Source: Ananas comosus
Lineage: Eukaryota > Streptophyta > Magnoliopsida > Poales > Bromeliaceae
NCBI RefSeq assembly: GCF_001540865.1
Contig: NC_033639.1
Coordinates: 7,734,568 to 7,798,567 of the forward strand
DNA length: 64,000 nt
Direction: 5' to 3'
This document shows, piece by piece, positions 21,150 through 33,700 of this stretch (position 1 is its first letter; each line of letters starts with the position of its first letter). A program made the position numbers and the translations under genes. The notes under the pieces are model-generated. The model searched no databases and was not told where the DNA came from. It worked only from the letters and a program-made list of their open reading frames with translations.

Positions 21150-22067
21150 TTAAAATCCGGTTCTTCTCTGTTTGCTGCTGCTTTTGCGATGCTGGATATT
21201 TTTTCCCCTTTCTTTTTGCTGCTGCCTTCTCTTATAAATTTCTCCGTAGTGGCATGGCACCTCAAATGGCCTCGAGGCAATCGTTGCGGCCTCAAGGCAA
21301 TCGCTGCAACCTGAGGCTATTGTTGCAGAAATCCAGTCCACGCAGTATTTGACGTGGTCCTTTACTTTTAGGGGATTCACAATCCTGAGCCTCGCATGAT
21401 GTCCTGTTTTATGTATGTAAGAGAGAGGCAGGGGAGTGTGCATAATGGTTAACGGTTTACCCTTTAATTATATTGTAATTTTAACCGTCCTGTGCCTTAT
21501 ACATGTAAGACAGATGGAGCTTTTATAGTTGATGGGGGGCTACATCCGAAATTAAAGAGAAGGATGCAAAATGGTTAAGGGTTTGCGTTTTAATGATATT
21601 GTATATATGTATAAATTGTATAGATTATATAGATATAAATTGTATAGATGTGTAGATTGTACATATTGTATAGATATTGTATAGATTGTATAGATTGGTC
21701 ATTTTCCCAGCAATCTACATTTCCTTACTCTTAGCTCTAATTATGGAGAGATCTAGCTTGAACTTAATATGCAATCTGATACCTTCTCTGCTTAATTTAT
21801 TTTTTTTGGATGTTGCTTTCTCTTCTGAATTTGTTCGCAATGGCACGACAGATCGAACGGTTTCAGGCCAATCGCTTCGGCCTCGGGCCAGCTACTGCAG
21901 CCTGCGGCTATTGTTGTAGAGATCCAGTCTACACAATATTTGACATAGCCCTTTAATTTTAGGGAATCCACTGTTCTGAGCCTCGCATGAATTGTTGTTT
22001 TATGCATTATTGTTTCTTTTCCCGTCAATTTACATCTTATTCTTGGCTGGAATTGTGCATTTACCAT
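21150..22067 (-). repeat. Two diverged copies of a ~270-bp repeat with open minus-strand frames
   Basis: Copies lie at about 21200-21443 and 21800-22067. On the minus strand both stay open and share a protein-like core: HARLR.V..LK.K..VKYCVDWIS followed by .TIA.GCS. The match continues through P(F)(E/D) to a lysine/arginine-rich end. A third copy is found inside the reversed block (18950 down to 18730). I do not recognise the product. It may be part of a transposon, a captured gene fragment or a degenerate domain. Between the copies is a (TATAGAT)-type tract (about 21600-21700). Confidence 0.5.
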
Positions 22068-22140
22068 TACCTAAAATATTTAGCGTATGGTTTCTTTCCT
22101 GCAGGTGTTGCTTATTCAAATCAGCAGACCCTAACTTGAA

Positions 22141-22164
22141 ATAAGGGTTTTTATTTCATAAAAC

Positions 22165-22217
<53 letters not shown>

Positions 22218-22506
22218 CCACTCAAACTTAGAAATTCGCAGGCATCATAGGAACATAAACATTCCGTTGTGGTATCGGAACCCTGCAGGCCTTTTCATCT
22301 TCGGAGAAAGAATCTTTCCTGGGTAAACTTTTGCATGTCAGGCAAATATTACGTTTTAATGAAAATATATTTTTCTAAATATACTCACTACGGAAATAAA
22401 TATTATTCAAAAATATTAATGAATAATAAAAAAAATAATATTAATAGTTCTAATAATTGACTATTATATCGACTTCCCGCCGCAACGCGCGGGGTTCCGT
22501 AACTAG
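22141..22506 (+). mobile_element. Helitron-like 3' terminus with upstream (TA)n
   Basis: The hairpin CCCGC...GCGGGG (about 22476-22494) is followed by 'ttccgtaa' and CTAG at 22503-22506, then T, as at Helitron 3' ends. A (TA)n run occupies about 22168-22211. The 5' end is not determined; the region start given here is arbitrary. Confidence 0.45.
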
Positions 22507-22546
<40 letters not shown>

Positions 22547-23070
22547 TGTGCTTTTAGAAGCATAGTAACATCATTTTATATATATACACACAAAATATGA
22601 AAAACAGATAAAATATTTTGACAGACGAAATGATAAATGAAATAAAAAAAATACTTTATACACATTAAAAAAACTAACTACAAATAAATAAGGTTTGAAA
22701 TTTTGAATGGTTTAAGAATAGACGTAACAATTAATAATTGTTTAATTTAAATAATGAATTCAAAATTAACTTTAAAATTTGAGTTTGATTCATAAATTTA
22801 AAATTAAAATTAAAATTTAGAAATTAATTTAAAATTTTAAAATTTGGATATACATTNATTTAAAATTCATTTTTACTTAAGACTAAACAAATAAAACTTA
22901 AATTTACAAATAGTCACCGTACTCAGATAAAAGTTAATTAAATAAAAAATTTAAACTAAACAAAGATTTATACAGAGGTTAAATCAATATGTTATTTACA
23001 AAAACTAAACAAAAGTATTGTGAACTTAAATCTAATTTAATTTGTAAATGTGGCGTGCATTGTGCGAGTT

Positions 23071-23106
<36 letters not shown>

Positions 23107-23627
23107 CTACGTACTATATTCTTTTGAATACAGTAGTTGTTATGCTATTTTTGTGCACACAAGTATACAGCCATGAGATCTACTCCTATATATATATATA
23201 TATATAGATCTCATGGCTAAGGAAACTTCAAAAATTGCTTTTCATTTGCCATGTAAAAATTCTTTCTTTATGATATTCATCTCACTAATTGAACTACTCC
23301 CGGTCACGCATATAATGCTGCAAAAAATTCCCATCTGCTTAAAAATTTTCATAATTGTTCACTTGTAATGATACGACAGTATTTTATTAATTTCATTATC
23401 ATACTAGTCGTTTTAAAAAAAAAGAAAAAAAAAGAAGAAAAATGCATCATCCTCGTTTAAATAAGCACTCCATTACTCATATGTCAATAGTTCGTAAAGA
23501 AGCATGAAACGCTTTCTCTCTGGAGCCATGCTCGTCACAACGCCTGCAACATTGATTGGCTTAAATCTCAAACGTAGGAGGACAAAGATACATCTCATAT
23601 TAGGATATAAAAAAAATAGAAAAAAAC
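22507..23627. other. AT-rich DNA with (GA)n tracts and a single N
   Basis: (GA)n runs lie at about 22517-22543 and 23074-23103, and a short (TA)n at about 23188-23206 sits inside an inverted 'agatctcatggct' pair. A lone N is at 22857 in strongly AT-rich sequence. No gene is seen. Confidence 0.5.
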
Positions 23628-23990
23628 TTCAAATACCATCCCTGTGGTTTTACACTTTCTCACTTTAGTGCCATATGATTTAAAATGTATTAATTTAGTA
23701 CCATGTGGTTTTATTTTTTATATTTTTATTATTTATTTCACTAATTTTTTTTATTAAATTAGTGACAAAGTTAAAACTATAGGGTACTAAAGTGAATATT
23801 TGATAAATCTAGATAGAATATCTGAAGTTTTTTATATATAATTTAATAAAATATTAACGAAAAAGCTAACGAAAAGATAAAAATCAAATCACATGACACT
23901 AACTTGATACACTTTAAATCATATGATACTAAAATGAAAAAATACGAAACCACATGAAAAAATACGAAACCACATGAGTGGTATTAGAAG
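23628..23990. mobile_element. MITE with ~90-bp inverted ends ('accatccctgtggttt' type)
   Basis: The left end 'cttcaaataccatccctgtgg' is followed by 'cactttctcactttagtgcc'. It is inverted at the right end as 'aaaatgaaaaaatacgaaac' plus 'cacatgagtggtattagaag'. This AT-rich non-coding family is familiar from many monocot genomes. A short tandem doubling ('aaaaaatacgaaaccacatga') occurs near the right end. Confidence 0.7.
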
Positions 23991-25004
23991 CTTATCCAAA
24001 AAAAAGTCTACTTGCAAAGCTACTCTCAATGCAGAACAGCTCTTCTTAAGCCTACCTAGCCTTTTTTATTAAAAAAAAAATCTATTGAGCTGAGCATTCA
24101 GTTTGGTTAGTGGAGAAATCATGACCAAACCACATGCTTGTACATATACGTGGAACTAAAAAGATTTTTTTAGCTAAAACAATGCGTGAATCTCACAGTA
24201 TTCAGTGTACGGACGTAAACAAAACGACGACACAGAGTAAGGTTTAAAGATTTCTCAGCAACTTACCACTAAAATAAGGATAAATATTTGCACCGATCGC
24301 TTGACTTTATCACACTTTTATTACATCAGTGGACTTCAATTTGTTGCAATAAAGTTATGGAACTTCCATTGCTATTTCAATTGGATCACTCCACCAGACA
24401 CTCTTTAGTTCCCTGATTTTGTCAGATGATCATGTCTCTAAGAAGAGAAGCTGTTGCTACAGCTTCCACGTCATTTCATAAAGATGATATCATAGTTAAA
24501 TCATCTTGTAATTACGATGACGCGGCAACTGATTCAACTCCCGCAACATCTCCATATCACATCATATAAGGATGAAGGTATTTTAAGAAAATTAAACAGC
24601 ACTTAACGAAGTATCACGACTGAAAAAAAAACTGAAGTTGAACAAATTGGGTGCAGCAGATTAAGTTCGGACCGACAGCATAATTTAACCAGAAAATAAA
24701 GAGCATATAATTTGTCAAATTATAATATTCATAGAATTTCAGGCACTCTGGAGGGAGCGTACAATGTCAGATTATAAGACCCGGATACAATATCTACAAA
24801 AGCATCAGACTGACAGTACTGAATCATAATATTACCGAAGAGCTCAGGGCTCTGGCTCTTCGTAGGGTACTACATCATGCTTAAAAGAGGTATTGTTGAT
24901 CTGCAAAATAGAGAAGGAAACAAAAAAAGGAAAAAAAAAATAATCAGATATGCATTTAAAAAAATGTGATCCTAAGAAACATGATTACCGCAGATACCAC
25001 CAAC
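23991..25004. other. Intergenic DNA with a possible 3' terminal exon of CHMP1
   Basis: On the minus strand a TTTGCAG acceptor at about 24901-24907 precedes a stretch from 24900 downward. It could be a spliced 3' UTR exon of CHMP1, whose stop codon is followed directly by a plausible donor. Otherwise it is AT-rich DNA without recognisable genes. Confidence 0.3.
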
Positions 25005-25491
25005 TAGGGGTGGCAATCCAGCTCGCTGTTTGCGAGCCAACTCGTGTTCGGCTCGAAATGATCTCGAGATCGAATCGCTCGTTTAGTAAACGAGCCTAAC
25101 ACAAGCTGAATTTTTCAGCTCGTTTAATAAACGAACTAAACATGAGCTAGGGTTAGCCCGCTCGTGTTCAGCTCGATAACAGCTCGAATATATATATTTT
25201 ATATTTATATATAAATAAATTATATATATAATACGGATTTTTATTATTTGATTTTTAACCCAATCTAAATATAAAGCCCAATTCAATTATAAAAGGTTCA
25301 TTTGTGTGTAAAGTTTCAACCATTAGATCAAAGTCTAATGGGTAAGATCTTGAAAATTTATATTTCATATATATTATTATTTACATCTTAACTTGTTGTT
25401 CAGCGAGCCAGCTCTGTGTTCGGCTCGTTTAATAACGAGCTGAACACGAGCCAGCCCCGGCTCGCTTGTGTTCAGCTCGTTGACACCCCTA
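25005..25491. mobile_element. hAT-type MITE with 'taggggtggca' ends
   Basis: It starts TAGGGGTGGCAA and ends TTGACACCCCTA, an inverted pair typical of plant hAT-derived MITEs. The interior has many 'cgagct/agctcg' words in both orientations and a (TA)-rich centre. The flanks 'ccaccaac' and 'ataccaac' resemble an imperfect 8-bp target duplication. Confidence 0.75.
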
Positions 25492-27964
25492 ATACCAACA
25501 CTGCCAGAGTGGGAAACTTGGAACCATAGAAGATAGTAAAGGATCCAAACTCTTGAAGTCAAATGGAATAGAAAAGACAATTGATTCATTTCTTCACCAG
25601 AGATCTAGAAGGGCCACAAAATTTAGGTTCTCAATTTAGTTAATGTAGGTTGATTTAAGTCGATACTTCAGAACCAAATGGCAGAGAAATAGCAACTAAT
25701 GCATTAATTCAACTTACGCAGACTTAGCTTGCATTAATAACAATCTTCAAAAAATTGATTGCATAAGTACAAAATGTATTCCTATAAATTTAGCTGTTGA
25801 ATACTTGAAACTGAATTTCAGAAACCATAGAAATTCAAAATTCAATATGTTAGTGTTACAAGGTACTCAGAGAGCATCATCTTGTTGACTAAGAGTATAT
25901 GAAGCTTTCCTTATAAGCATCATCAAGTTGTACCAAAAAAGGTTATGCTTCAAATCAACAGCCTAAGCAATAGTCCTAAAGATCATCGAATGACTATAAT
26001 GAAATTCTGAAGAACTATAAATAAGCTAGTGATTGAAGATGTTTTACCAGAACATAAGTCAATCCTCAATCCAGGATCATGGCAAATTTATATAAAAGGT
26101 AATCACCAATCTGAATTCTAGCAGATATGGTAGTTTGCTAACCAGAACAGTTTCAAATACACTAGCTGATACTTGATTGAGAATGTTCTGTCAGAAGGGC
26201 AATTAATCTCCAAACAAAGATTGTGACATCTTCTACTGAAAGGCGAAGAAGGCCTTTGCTAGATATTGATAGGCAAATAGTATGATTGACACAACTCAGT
26301 CAGAAAGGGATGAGGGAATTGTCAATTAGTTATAATTACTCTGTATTATAGTAGTAATTGGAACAGGAATAGACACCCCTTGAAATTTAGGGCATATGCA
26401 AACAGGCCCAATGACTTCAAATTTGAAATTAGATAGATGTAAAAAACACTGCAATAGGTGCTTCCATCCATCACCAATCACCATCATTAAACTAATGGCT
26501 ACGCAGACGCATGCTACTCGCGTGTGCTCGTTCCTCAAAGATCCAAACTGTGTTTTATTTTAAACTAAAATAAAATGTAAGCTTGAAGCCATTTATTGAA
26601 TCCCTACTCGGCTCCAGAAAAAGTTTACTCTTCCTACTATCAAGTGATTCAGCCCCTATTTGAAACACCAAAAATACTACTGTTAGTTTGTTAGCAGCAC
26701 ATGGCCACATAGCTGTTAGTTAATAACGACGCTCAGATGGAAGAATCTATCCCACTGTTTCGTTGTTTCTTAAAGTAAAAGGATCAAATTTCAAAATTTG
26801 AAAGGTGAAGGGCGTGTTTGCATAAGAACAAGTTGAAGGACCTGTTTGCATAGCACTTAAGTTCAGTATACAAAGAAATAAACTGAAGAACTTCCCTTTC
26901 AACCAAATTGTGTAAGTGATATAGGTTCAACCAAATTGTATAAGTGATATAGGTTCATCTTTCCACTATGAGGTCCAATGAATTCAAGAAAGCTGATTAC
27001 TTCCTGCTGACTAAATTCTCTATCAACCTGATTCATCACACTACCGTAAACATCTCTCTAACAAGCGTGACATCTAGACCAAATATCAAACTACTTCACC
27101 CAGAACCTTCAAGCATTCTACTCTTAACAACATCTTTGATTTTTATTGTCTAGCACCTGTTCATAACGAAACCACCTTTTTAACTCTCAAATGATAGAAA
27201 AAATGGTTTTTGCTTAGTATGAAGGTAAGGAACACCATTTGGAGGGCCACATGCAGTAGAAATCAGTGACAAATTGGAATTGCTATGTGGAGGACGGAAA
27301 GAAAACAAAACCTCATTTTCTACAAATTATAATGCAACATTCTGATTTTCATTTATCTGCCTTATGTACTAGCTAGATTACTTGCCAACAGACAGAAGCA
27401 TGTTTCTCGTATACTGTTTACTTTCATAGTTCTTTTACTTGACATCAATATCCTAAAACCTACACCTAAATGCCATCTTTATCAATTCTTAGCACATATA
27501 TAAGTCATTCTACACAAACAATTAAGGCTGCACGTTACTTTTGAATATTGCTATAAGATACAAGTGAATGTCAGAGGAAAACTTCCTAAGATGACGAATC
27601 TATCAGATATGTTACCAGAAAAAATCAATGCATCAAACGATGGAGAAACTAAGAATGCCAATAAGCCAGACTACCATAGTTTAACTTAAAAACATGCCTA
27701 TAAAAAAAAGTGATTTAAGCACGGAAGAAAATTGGAACAAGACTAACATAGAATAAGTGCGGGGTAATGTTAAGATCAGTATGAAAATTACTGAATGTTG
27801 CTAGGACCCCATCCAACAAAAAGGATAGATCAAGCAAAATGTTCACTAAAACCTTTTCCAGGTCGTTTGGATTCTAATTGACAATTGAAGAGAAAAGGAA
27901 AGATAAAACTTATACCCAAAGCGAACTCAGAAAGGATAACATGAAAAGACAACCTTGCTAACTT
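25492..27964. other. AT-rich region, no gene seen
   Basis: About 2.5 kb of AT-rich DNA downstream of CHMP1, possibly within a long 3' UTR intron of that gene. A short direct repeat 'accaaattgtataagtgatataggttc' occurs near 26903-26956. No conserved frame or RNA gene is recognisable. Confidence 0.5.
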
Positions 27965-28533
27965 TGTAACACCCCTGAGATTTGGAAGTCCTATATATAA
28001 GATATAATAAGCCTAAACCTCTTAACCCGGTTATAGCATTTTATACAATGGCTAGGTCCAAAAAGTTAAAAAGGTCAAGTATGCTAAGGCTAGAGTAGTT
28101 CTAGTATAGGACCCTAAGGATGCGGGGTGTCACAGTTGGTATCAAGGCCAATCACCAGCCGAAAGTATGAGATGAGTCTCGACTGAGCTAGGGTCATACA
28201 GCGGGTAGAGCGCGACTCCCCAGCTAACGACTCTTGCGGGTGAAGCACGACTCCCCACAAAATTGTCTAAGGTTAGCAAAACAAGTCTCACATCGCCTAC
28301 TGCTTGTAAGTGTGCTTGAGTCTGATGAGGACGTTAGGGTTTAAAAAGGGGAAAAGAATATAGCACCCCTAGGATTTGGAATAGTCATATATATGAGATA
28401 TAATACGGCTAAACCTCTTAACCTGGCTATAGCATTTTAAGCCGTGGCTAAATCCAAAAGATTAAAAGGGTTAAGCATGTTAGGACTAAAGTAGTTCTAG
28501 GATGGATGACCCCCTAGGAAACTGGGCACCACA
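27965..28533 (+). mobile_element. TRIM retrotransposon with 170-bp LTRs
   Basis: Direct LTRs at 27965-28134 and 28359-28533 start TGTAACACCCC and TATAGCACCCC and end in CACA; each contains 'cctaaacctctta' or a variant. The 5' LTR is followed by TTGGTATCAAGGCC (28136-28149), a tRNA-iMet-like primer-binding site. The 3' LTR is preceded by a polypurine tract 'aaaaaggggaaaagaa' (28343-28358). Flanks AACTT and AACCT look like a 5-bp target duplication with one mismatch. At 569 bp and without gag or pol it fits the non-autonomous TRIM class. Confidence 0.8.
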
Positions 28534-28948
28534 AACCTTCTCCTTCTACTTTGCCTAGAACAGAGGGAGTGAACCAGAGTGCAAAGAAAAATTGAAACTT
28601 GAACAATGCACATGACAATAATAACTATCTAGTGCTTTTAGAACTTTGAGCATCATCATTTTGTGAAAGTGCTGCGGATGTCGCACCCATTTTTTAACAA
28701 CTAAGGTTAAGCAAAAATAGCTCCATATAAAAGACTTCTATAAAAGTGATGTAAGTTATATTTATCTGTTTGAGGGTAAATCTACTGCTGATCCTATGCA
28801 TCCCTCAATGTTGCAATAGTAGAAGAGAATTATGCGCATCCTAGTGACAGGTTACCATCTCAATCATCGCCCAGGGGAGAGGAATTAATAGCACATGAAG
28901 AATGGCGAAACAATGGATAGATTGAAGGGAAGGAAAGAAGATTATACC

Positions 28949-29560
28949 CTAGCCGCGAGCCTTGAGCTCAGCGAGGCGGCGGGAGAGGTCGTCCTCGTCG
29001 ACCTTCTCCTTCTCCTTGGCGGGAAGGGCGTGGGCAGCGGGCTGCGGCAGGCCGACGGAGACCTCGAGGCCGTAATCGTCGGCGACCTGCTGCATGAGGC
29101 TGTTGACCTCGCCCTCGGGGGTGGAGAGGCTGGTGGAGCCGGCCATGGCGCCCTCCATGAACTCGGCCTGCACCTCCATGTTGACGAACTGGCGCTCGAA
29201 CTGGTCCATGGTCTCGGACATCTTCTGGAGGTTTCCGGAGGCGAGGGCGGAGTCGAGGGACTTGACGATGGAGCCCATGGACTTGCCGATGGCCTGCATC
29301 TTGGCCTGGGTGTCGAGGCGGGCGACGACGGCGTCGAGGCGCGAGGCGAGGCGGAGGTAGTTCATCTGCTCGGTGCGCTTGCGGATGGCGTTCTCGGCGT
29401 AGATGCGGGCGCCGTCCATGTTCGCCTTCTCCATCGCCTTCTTCACCTTGAGCTTCTCCGCCTTCTCCTCCTTCTCGCACTTGCGCGCCTGGCGCTGGAG
29501 GCTCTTCGAGGTGAACTTGAGCTCCATGATCTGGTTCATCAGCTTCTCCGTGTTCCCCAT
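28949..29560 (-). CDS. CHMP1: ESCRT-III component CHMP1 (SAL1-like)
   Basis: A single open frame of 203 residues starts [15 protein letters not shown] and ends LAELKARG, the full usual length of plant CHMP1. The Snf7 family fold is visible: a basic N-terminal helical hairpin (residues about 5-95, [15 protein letters not shown] and [15 protein letters not shown]), a middle region rich in methionine and glutamine, and an acidic linker. A C-terminal MIM1 motif, [10 protein letters not shown], recruits Vps4/LIP5 through MIT domains. Plant CHMP1 proteins act on endosomes to form intralumenal vesicles and sort auxin carriers; maize SAL1 restricts aleurone layers. The coding exon is intronless and GC-rich. 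The TAG stop is followed after one base by a plausible GT donor, so a 3' UTR intron is possible. It is divergent to SMG7. Confidence 0.95.
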   Translation of the reverse strand: MGNTEKLMNQIMELKFTSKSLQRQARKCEKEEKAEKLKVKKAMEKANMDGARIYAENAIRKRTEQMNYLRLASRLDAVVARLDTQAKMQAIGKSMGSIVKSLDSALASGNLQKMSETMDQFERQFVNMEVQAEFMEGAMAGSTSLSTPEGEVNSLMQQVADDYGLEVSVGLPQPAAHALPAKEKEKVDEDDLSRRLAELKARG

Positions 29561-30174
29561 GGCTTAGACGACAGACGACGACGACGACCGAAGGGGGCTA
29601 GGGTTAGGGTTTCGGGGAAAGGGGCGGAAGAGGGCGTAGTGTTTATGAGGGATCGGGAACGAAATTAGGGTTAGGGTTTCCGGGAAGGAGAGGGGATGGA
29701 TCGAGGAGAGAGCGAAGAGATGGGAAAAGGGCACCAGGCGAAATAAGGGGAAAGAAAAAAAGGAAAAAGAAAAAAAAAAAAAAATGGGGGGAGAGTCGTC
29801 GTAGACGCGTAGCGAACAATCGACGCGCTTATGCCGTCGCGGTTGGGTCAATTGCATCAAAACCTGAACACGAAGTTTTTCCGGATTATAAGAGATTGTT
29901 TGGCCTAGATTTTTAAAAAATAATTTTAGGGTCTTTTTTTTATTTCTAGCTCTATGCAAGCATATTAAATTACTATGAATATACTTTTCTAAAAGTTAAA
30001 TCAGCTAATATATTTTTCTCAAATATATTATAAGTTGAAATCTGTTTATACTGTTATAATCTACTAGTAAAATTTATTTAACATTGAGTAAAGTTGAACT
30101 AAATAATTTAATCATAGTTCGCTAATGTGCAAAATGACCATTTTGCTCCTTACATTTATAAAAAAAGAAAAAAA
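29561..30174 (-). promoter_or_regulatory. CHMP1 leader with two telo-box clusters
   Basis: Two stretches, 29599-29612 and 29665-29679, read AAACCCTAACCCTA in the CHMP1 direction, 39-119 bp upstream of its ATG. Telo boxes of this form are common in promoters and leaders of plant genes active in dividing cells. The rest is purine-rich near the gene, then AT-rich. The SMG7 promoter should also lie in this divergent region. Confidence 0.55.
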
Positions 30175-30723
30175 AAAGAGAAAGAAATAGAAAAACAGAG
30201 CTCGAGAGAATTACGATTTCATGAAAAAGTAGCAGAGGTTTTGAATAGTGGAGGCTCAGCAAGGGTGAGCATGCTTCCCGTCGCCTCTTCCACCTCCGTC
30301 GAAGCCAAAGCCGAGAAAGGAGCGATCAACGGAGATTGAGAAAGAGAAAGAGAGGAGAAATAGAGAAGGTGGAGAGAATAAAGGGAAAGAAAAGATTAAT
30401 TCAGTATGTGGAGGATCGTATTTGTAAAGGTAATATTGTCAGTTCATGTATTAATAGTTAAAAATAATAAGAAAAAAGGATATCTAAACTAGACTGAATT
30501 AATCTTTTCTTTCCCTTTATTCTCTCCACCTTCTCTATTTCTCCTCTCTTTCTCTTTCTCAATCTCCGTTGATCGCTCCTTTCTCGGCTTTGGCTTCGAC
30601 GGAGGTGGAAGAGGCGACGGGAAGCATGCTCACCCTTGCTGAGCCTCCACTATTCAAAACCTCTGCTACTTTTTCATGAAATCGTAATTCTCTCGAGCTC
30701 TGTTTTTCTATTTCTTTCTCTTT
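30175..30723. repeat. Perfect 231-bp inverted repeat ending at a single N
   Basis: Arms 30175-30405 and 30493-30723 are perfect reverse complements, with an 87-bp spacer. The right arm ends exactly at the lone N (30724). No mismatches were found in the parts compared, which is unusual for an old element. Since the SMG7 first exon should be here, a folded-back chimeric contig is the simplest explanation; a recent hairpin element is the alternative. Confidence 0.85.
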
Positions 30724-30724
30724 N

Positions 30725-33700
30725 TGATCATTGCATTTGAGAAGGTACTTCCTTATTTGGTACAGAACCTGGCAAATGTGGTGCTTGTTGCTTCTATGCA
30801 TTTTTATTTGTACTTTGTTAACTATGTAATGCTTTATTTAGAATCTATGAGGTGAAATTTAAAGTTATTGTCTTTTATCTACTTTACATGGTTTTTACCT
30901 ATTTTGCCAGTTTTGAAGTACTTGAAAATTACCGTTTGTCTGGTATTTGGATGTGTGTGTGTGTGTGTGTGTGTGTATAGCTAGACCCCTATAATATCTA
31001 TAGTACCAGGGTTCCGGTGCAGGAGTCTAGACTCCTATAATATCTATAGTACCGAAGTTCCGGTGCTTTAGTCTTGTTTTCAACCTTAGAATGTTCAAAT
31101 CAAAATTCCACACCGTTAGAACTGATCTGGGGTATTTGAAGTTTTTAGGAATAATATTTTATATTTTTTCGACATAGTTTACTTTATGATCAAACCATTT
31201 CAAAATTGTTAATTTTCAATGGCTACTATGGCAAGTTCGTAGTTTAACGATGTTAAAGAATCTAAATTTATTCAAATTTTGATACAAAATTTTTTAAACT
31301 ATCTAGATTAATGTCAGCATCCTTGATCTTGAATTCAAAAATTCTATCCTCAAAGTTTAAAGATTGTTCAATTTCTACCATTCATGTCAAAATGAAAGGT
31401 GGAAATTTTATTTCTAAGAACTTCATATACCCTAGATCATATTTAATAGTGTGGATTGTTGATTTAAACACCTTAAGATCGAAAACAAGACTATAGTACC
31501 GGAACTCCGGTACTATAGATAGTATAGTAGCCTCGTTCTATATATATTTATATATGTATATATGTATGTATGTATGTGTATATATGTATGAGTCCCGCCT
31601 TGGTTCTTTTAAAAGCATCAAGCACTTGGTGCTTGTAAGTTTTCCGCCATTAGATCTACCTCTTCTACCATTTCCACTTGTTAAATCATACTATTCAACC
31701 AACCACCCACTCAACCCTAAGGGACCACTATTATCCTAATTGCACATCCTTTAATCCAAGGGTCAAAAACCTACAAGCACCAATGACTTGGTACTTTTAA
31801 AAGCATAGGAGTTCAATTCATATATGTATATATTTTTCTAGGTAAAAGTAGTTTGTTAGTATTGTGTACATATGTGAGATGGTTGCCATGCATGATTCCA
31901 TGTGCCCATTCAGTTATTCCGAAGCTTGTCTACCATCTGGAAAATTTCAGTTGTCATGTAGAAGTTATCATGAATATTGAAACATTGGTGTAGTTATTAT
32001 AATCAAGCTTACAATAAGGGTGCGTTTGGTTCGCATTATAAAAGATTACTAGGAATAAAAGATATCCGAGAATCTTATTACTATTCATCCTATTACTAAG
32101 AATGTGGAATTCCTGTGTTTGGTTCACACAGTAATATTAATTAGCCATGTTATTTAATATTACAAAAATTATACAATTAGTTAATTAATTAATTTAATTA
32201 CTTTTAGATAATGTTACCAAAAGTTTCAACATCTTTTTAGAAAAAAGGGAGAGAGAGTATAAGTTAGAGAGAGAGAGCATAATTAAAAAAATAGAAAGAA
32301 AAATATAGTCGAAATTAGAGGGAGTGAGAGAGTTGAAATTTTAGAAAGAGAGAGAGAGAAAGCTTAGTTTAGAGAGAGAAAAAAAGTTGAATTTTAGAGA
32401 AAAAAATAAGTTTAGAGAGAGATATAAGGTTAGAGTGTAAAGAAAAATAATATCAATTAGCCGGCGGGTAGGAAGAAAGAAAGAGATTAGACATATTATG
32501 ATTACCCCAATCCATTAATATGAGGATACTCACCCTCCCTCAAAGGAATGAGATTAGTACTTTAGGGTGAATCTTATTCCCAAGTGAATCCAATATTACC
32601 AACTAGATTACTTAGTGCGTTTAGCCAAACACCGTCATATTTTTTTATTCCCATTGGATTACTAGGAATCTTTAAAAGATAGCGCGAACCAAACGCACTC
32701 TAAGGTTAATTTGAAATTACTGGGAAACAGTGCCCCTAAGTTGTAATACTATTTTAGTTGGATAATTGCTTGAATACAAGCCTTTTATCTTTTTACGCCA
32801 GCGGCTAGAATCTTCACATAATATAGTGTGCACATCTACCTAACTCATAGGTGGTTATTGATGTGAGATGTGTCATGATTCTCACAGCATATAAGCAGTT
32901 GTTGTGTGAAGATGTTAGCATTAGCACTAGTAAGCAGGTGTAAAATTTGCTTAACAAGAAATATGGTGGTGATTCAGTTGTCACCTCTTGTTTTTTTTTC
33001 TTCTATTGTTCTTGTTCTTCCGTTCTATTATTTGCTTATGCTTGAAACTATCTGGTCAATTGCTATTAAGTTTACTCTTGGCTATGATAAAGTTCCTTGT
33101 TAATCATTCTATTGTTGGATGTAATAATGCAGAACCGTCAGAATTATTCTCAGTTGCCCGGTAACCTCAAAGTTCCTTCAGCAAGGACATTGCCTGCACG
33201 ACCAGCCGGGAGAGGCAGAGGAAGAGGAAATACGAGGCTTGTGGCAAAAGATACCAAAACAGAAACAACTCCTGTTAAAGAGCGCGAGAATAGTATTCCT
33301 GAAGTATTCAAAGCCTTTTCAACTCGTTTTGTTCGACTTAATGGCATCCTCTTCACGAGGACAAGGTATCAGTTAATTATCTTCCTTTCCTTTATTAACA
33401 TAAGCCTGCCTGCAAGGTCATATGTCAACATACGTAGCCCTACAAAATCTGAATTTGCTTAGATACTCCTCTAACAAAGAGAACTTTTTCTTTGGAGGAA
33501 AAATACCCCTAGCCTAACATTCATTTTATGATGAAATTGATTGATGAAGTTCTTTAGAGGATGAGCATTTTTAAAGAATATGGGCATGTATGTCAATGGC
33601 ATGTATGTATATTAGTAAGTAATTTTGCAGGGGTATATATTTGTGAATATTTTTTTTATTTTCATATATTCATATTAGAGCATTTTTTTAAATGTGAATT

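Noticed and set aside
28895..29668. 257-residue plus-strand frame across CHMP1
   Set aside because: It is the antisense shadow of the GC-rich CHMP1 coding sequence, with leucine/glycine-rich low-complexity translation.
30175..30723. Possible microRNA or siRNA hairpin precursor
   Set aside because: The perfect palindrome ends exactly at an assembly N where SMG7 coding sequence is expected, so an artefact is more likely.
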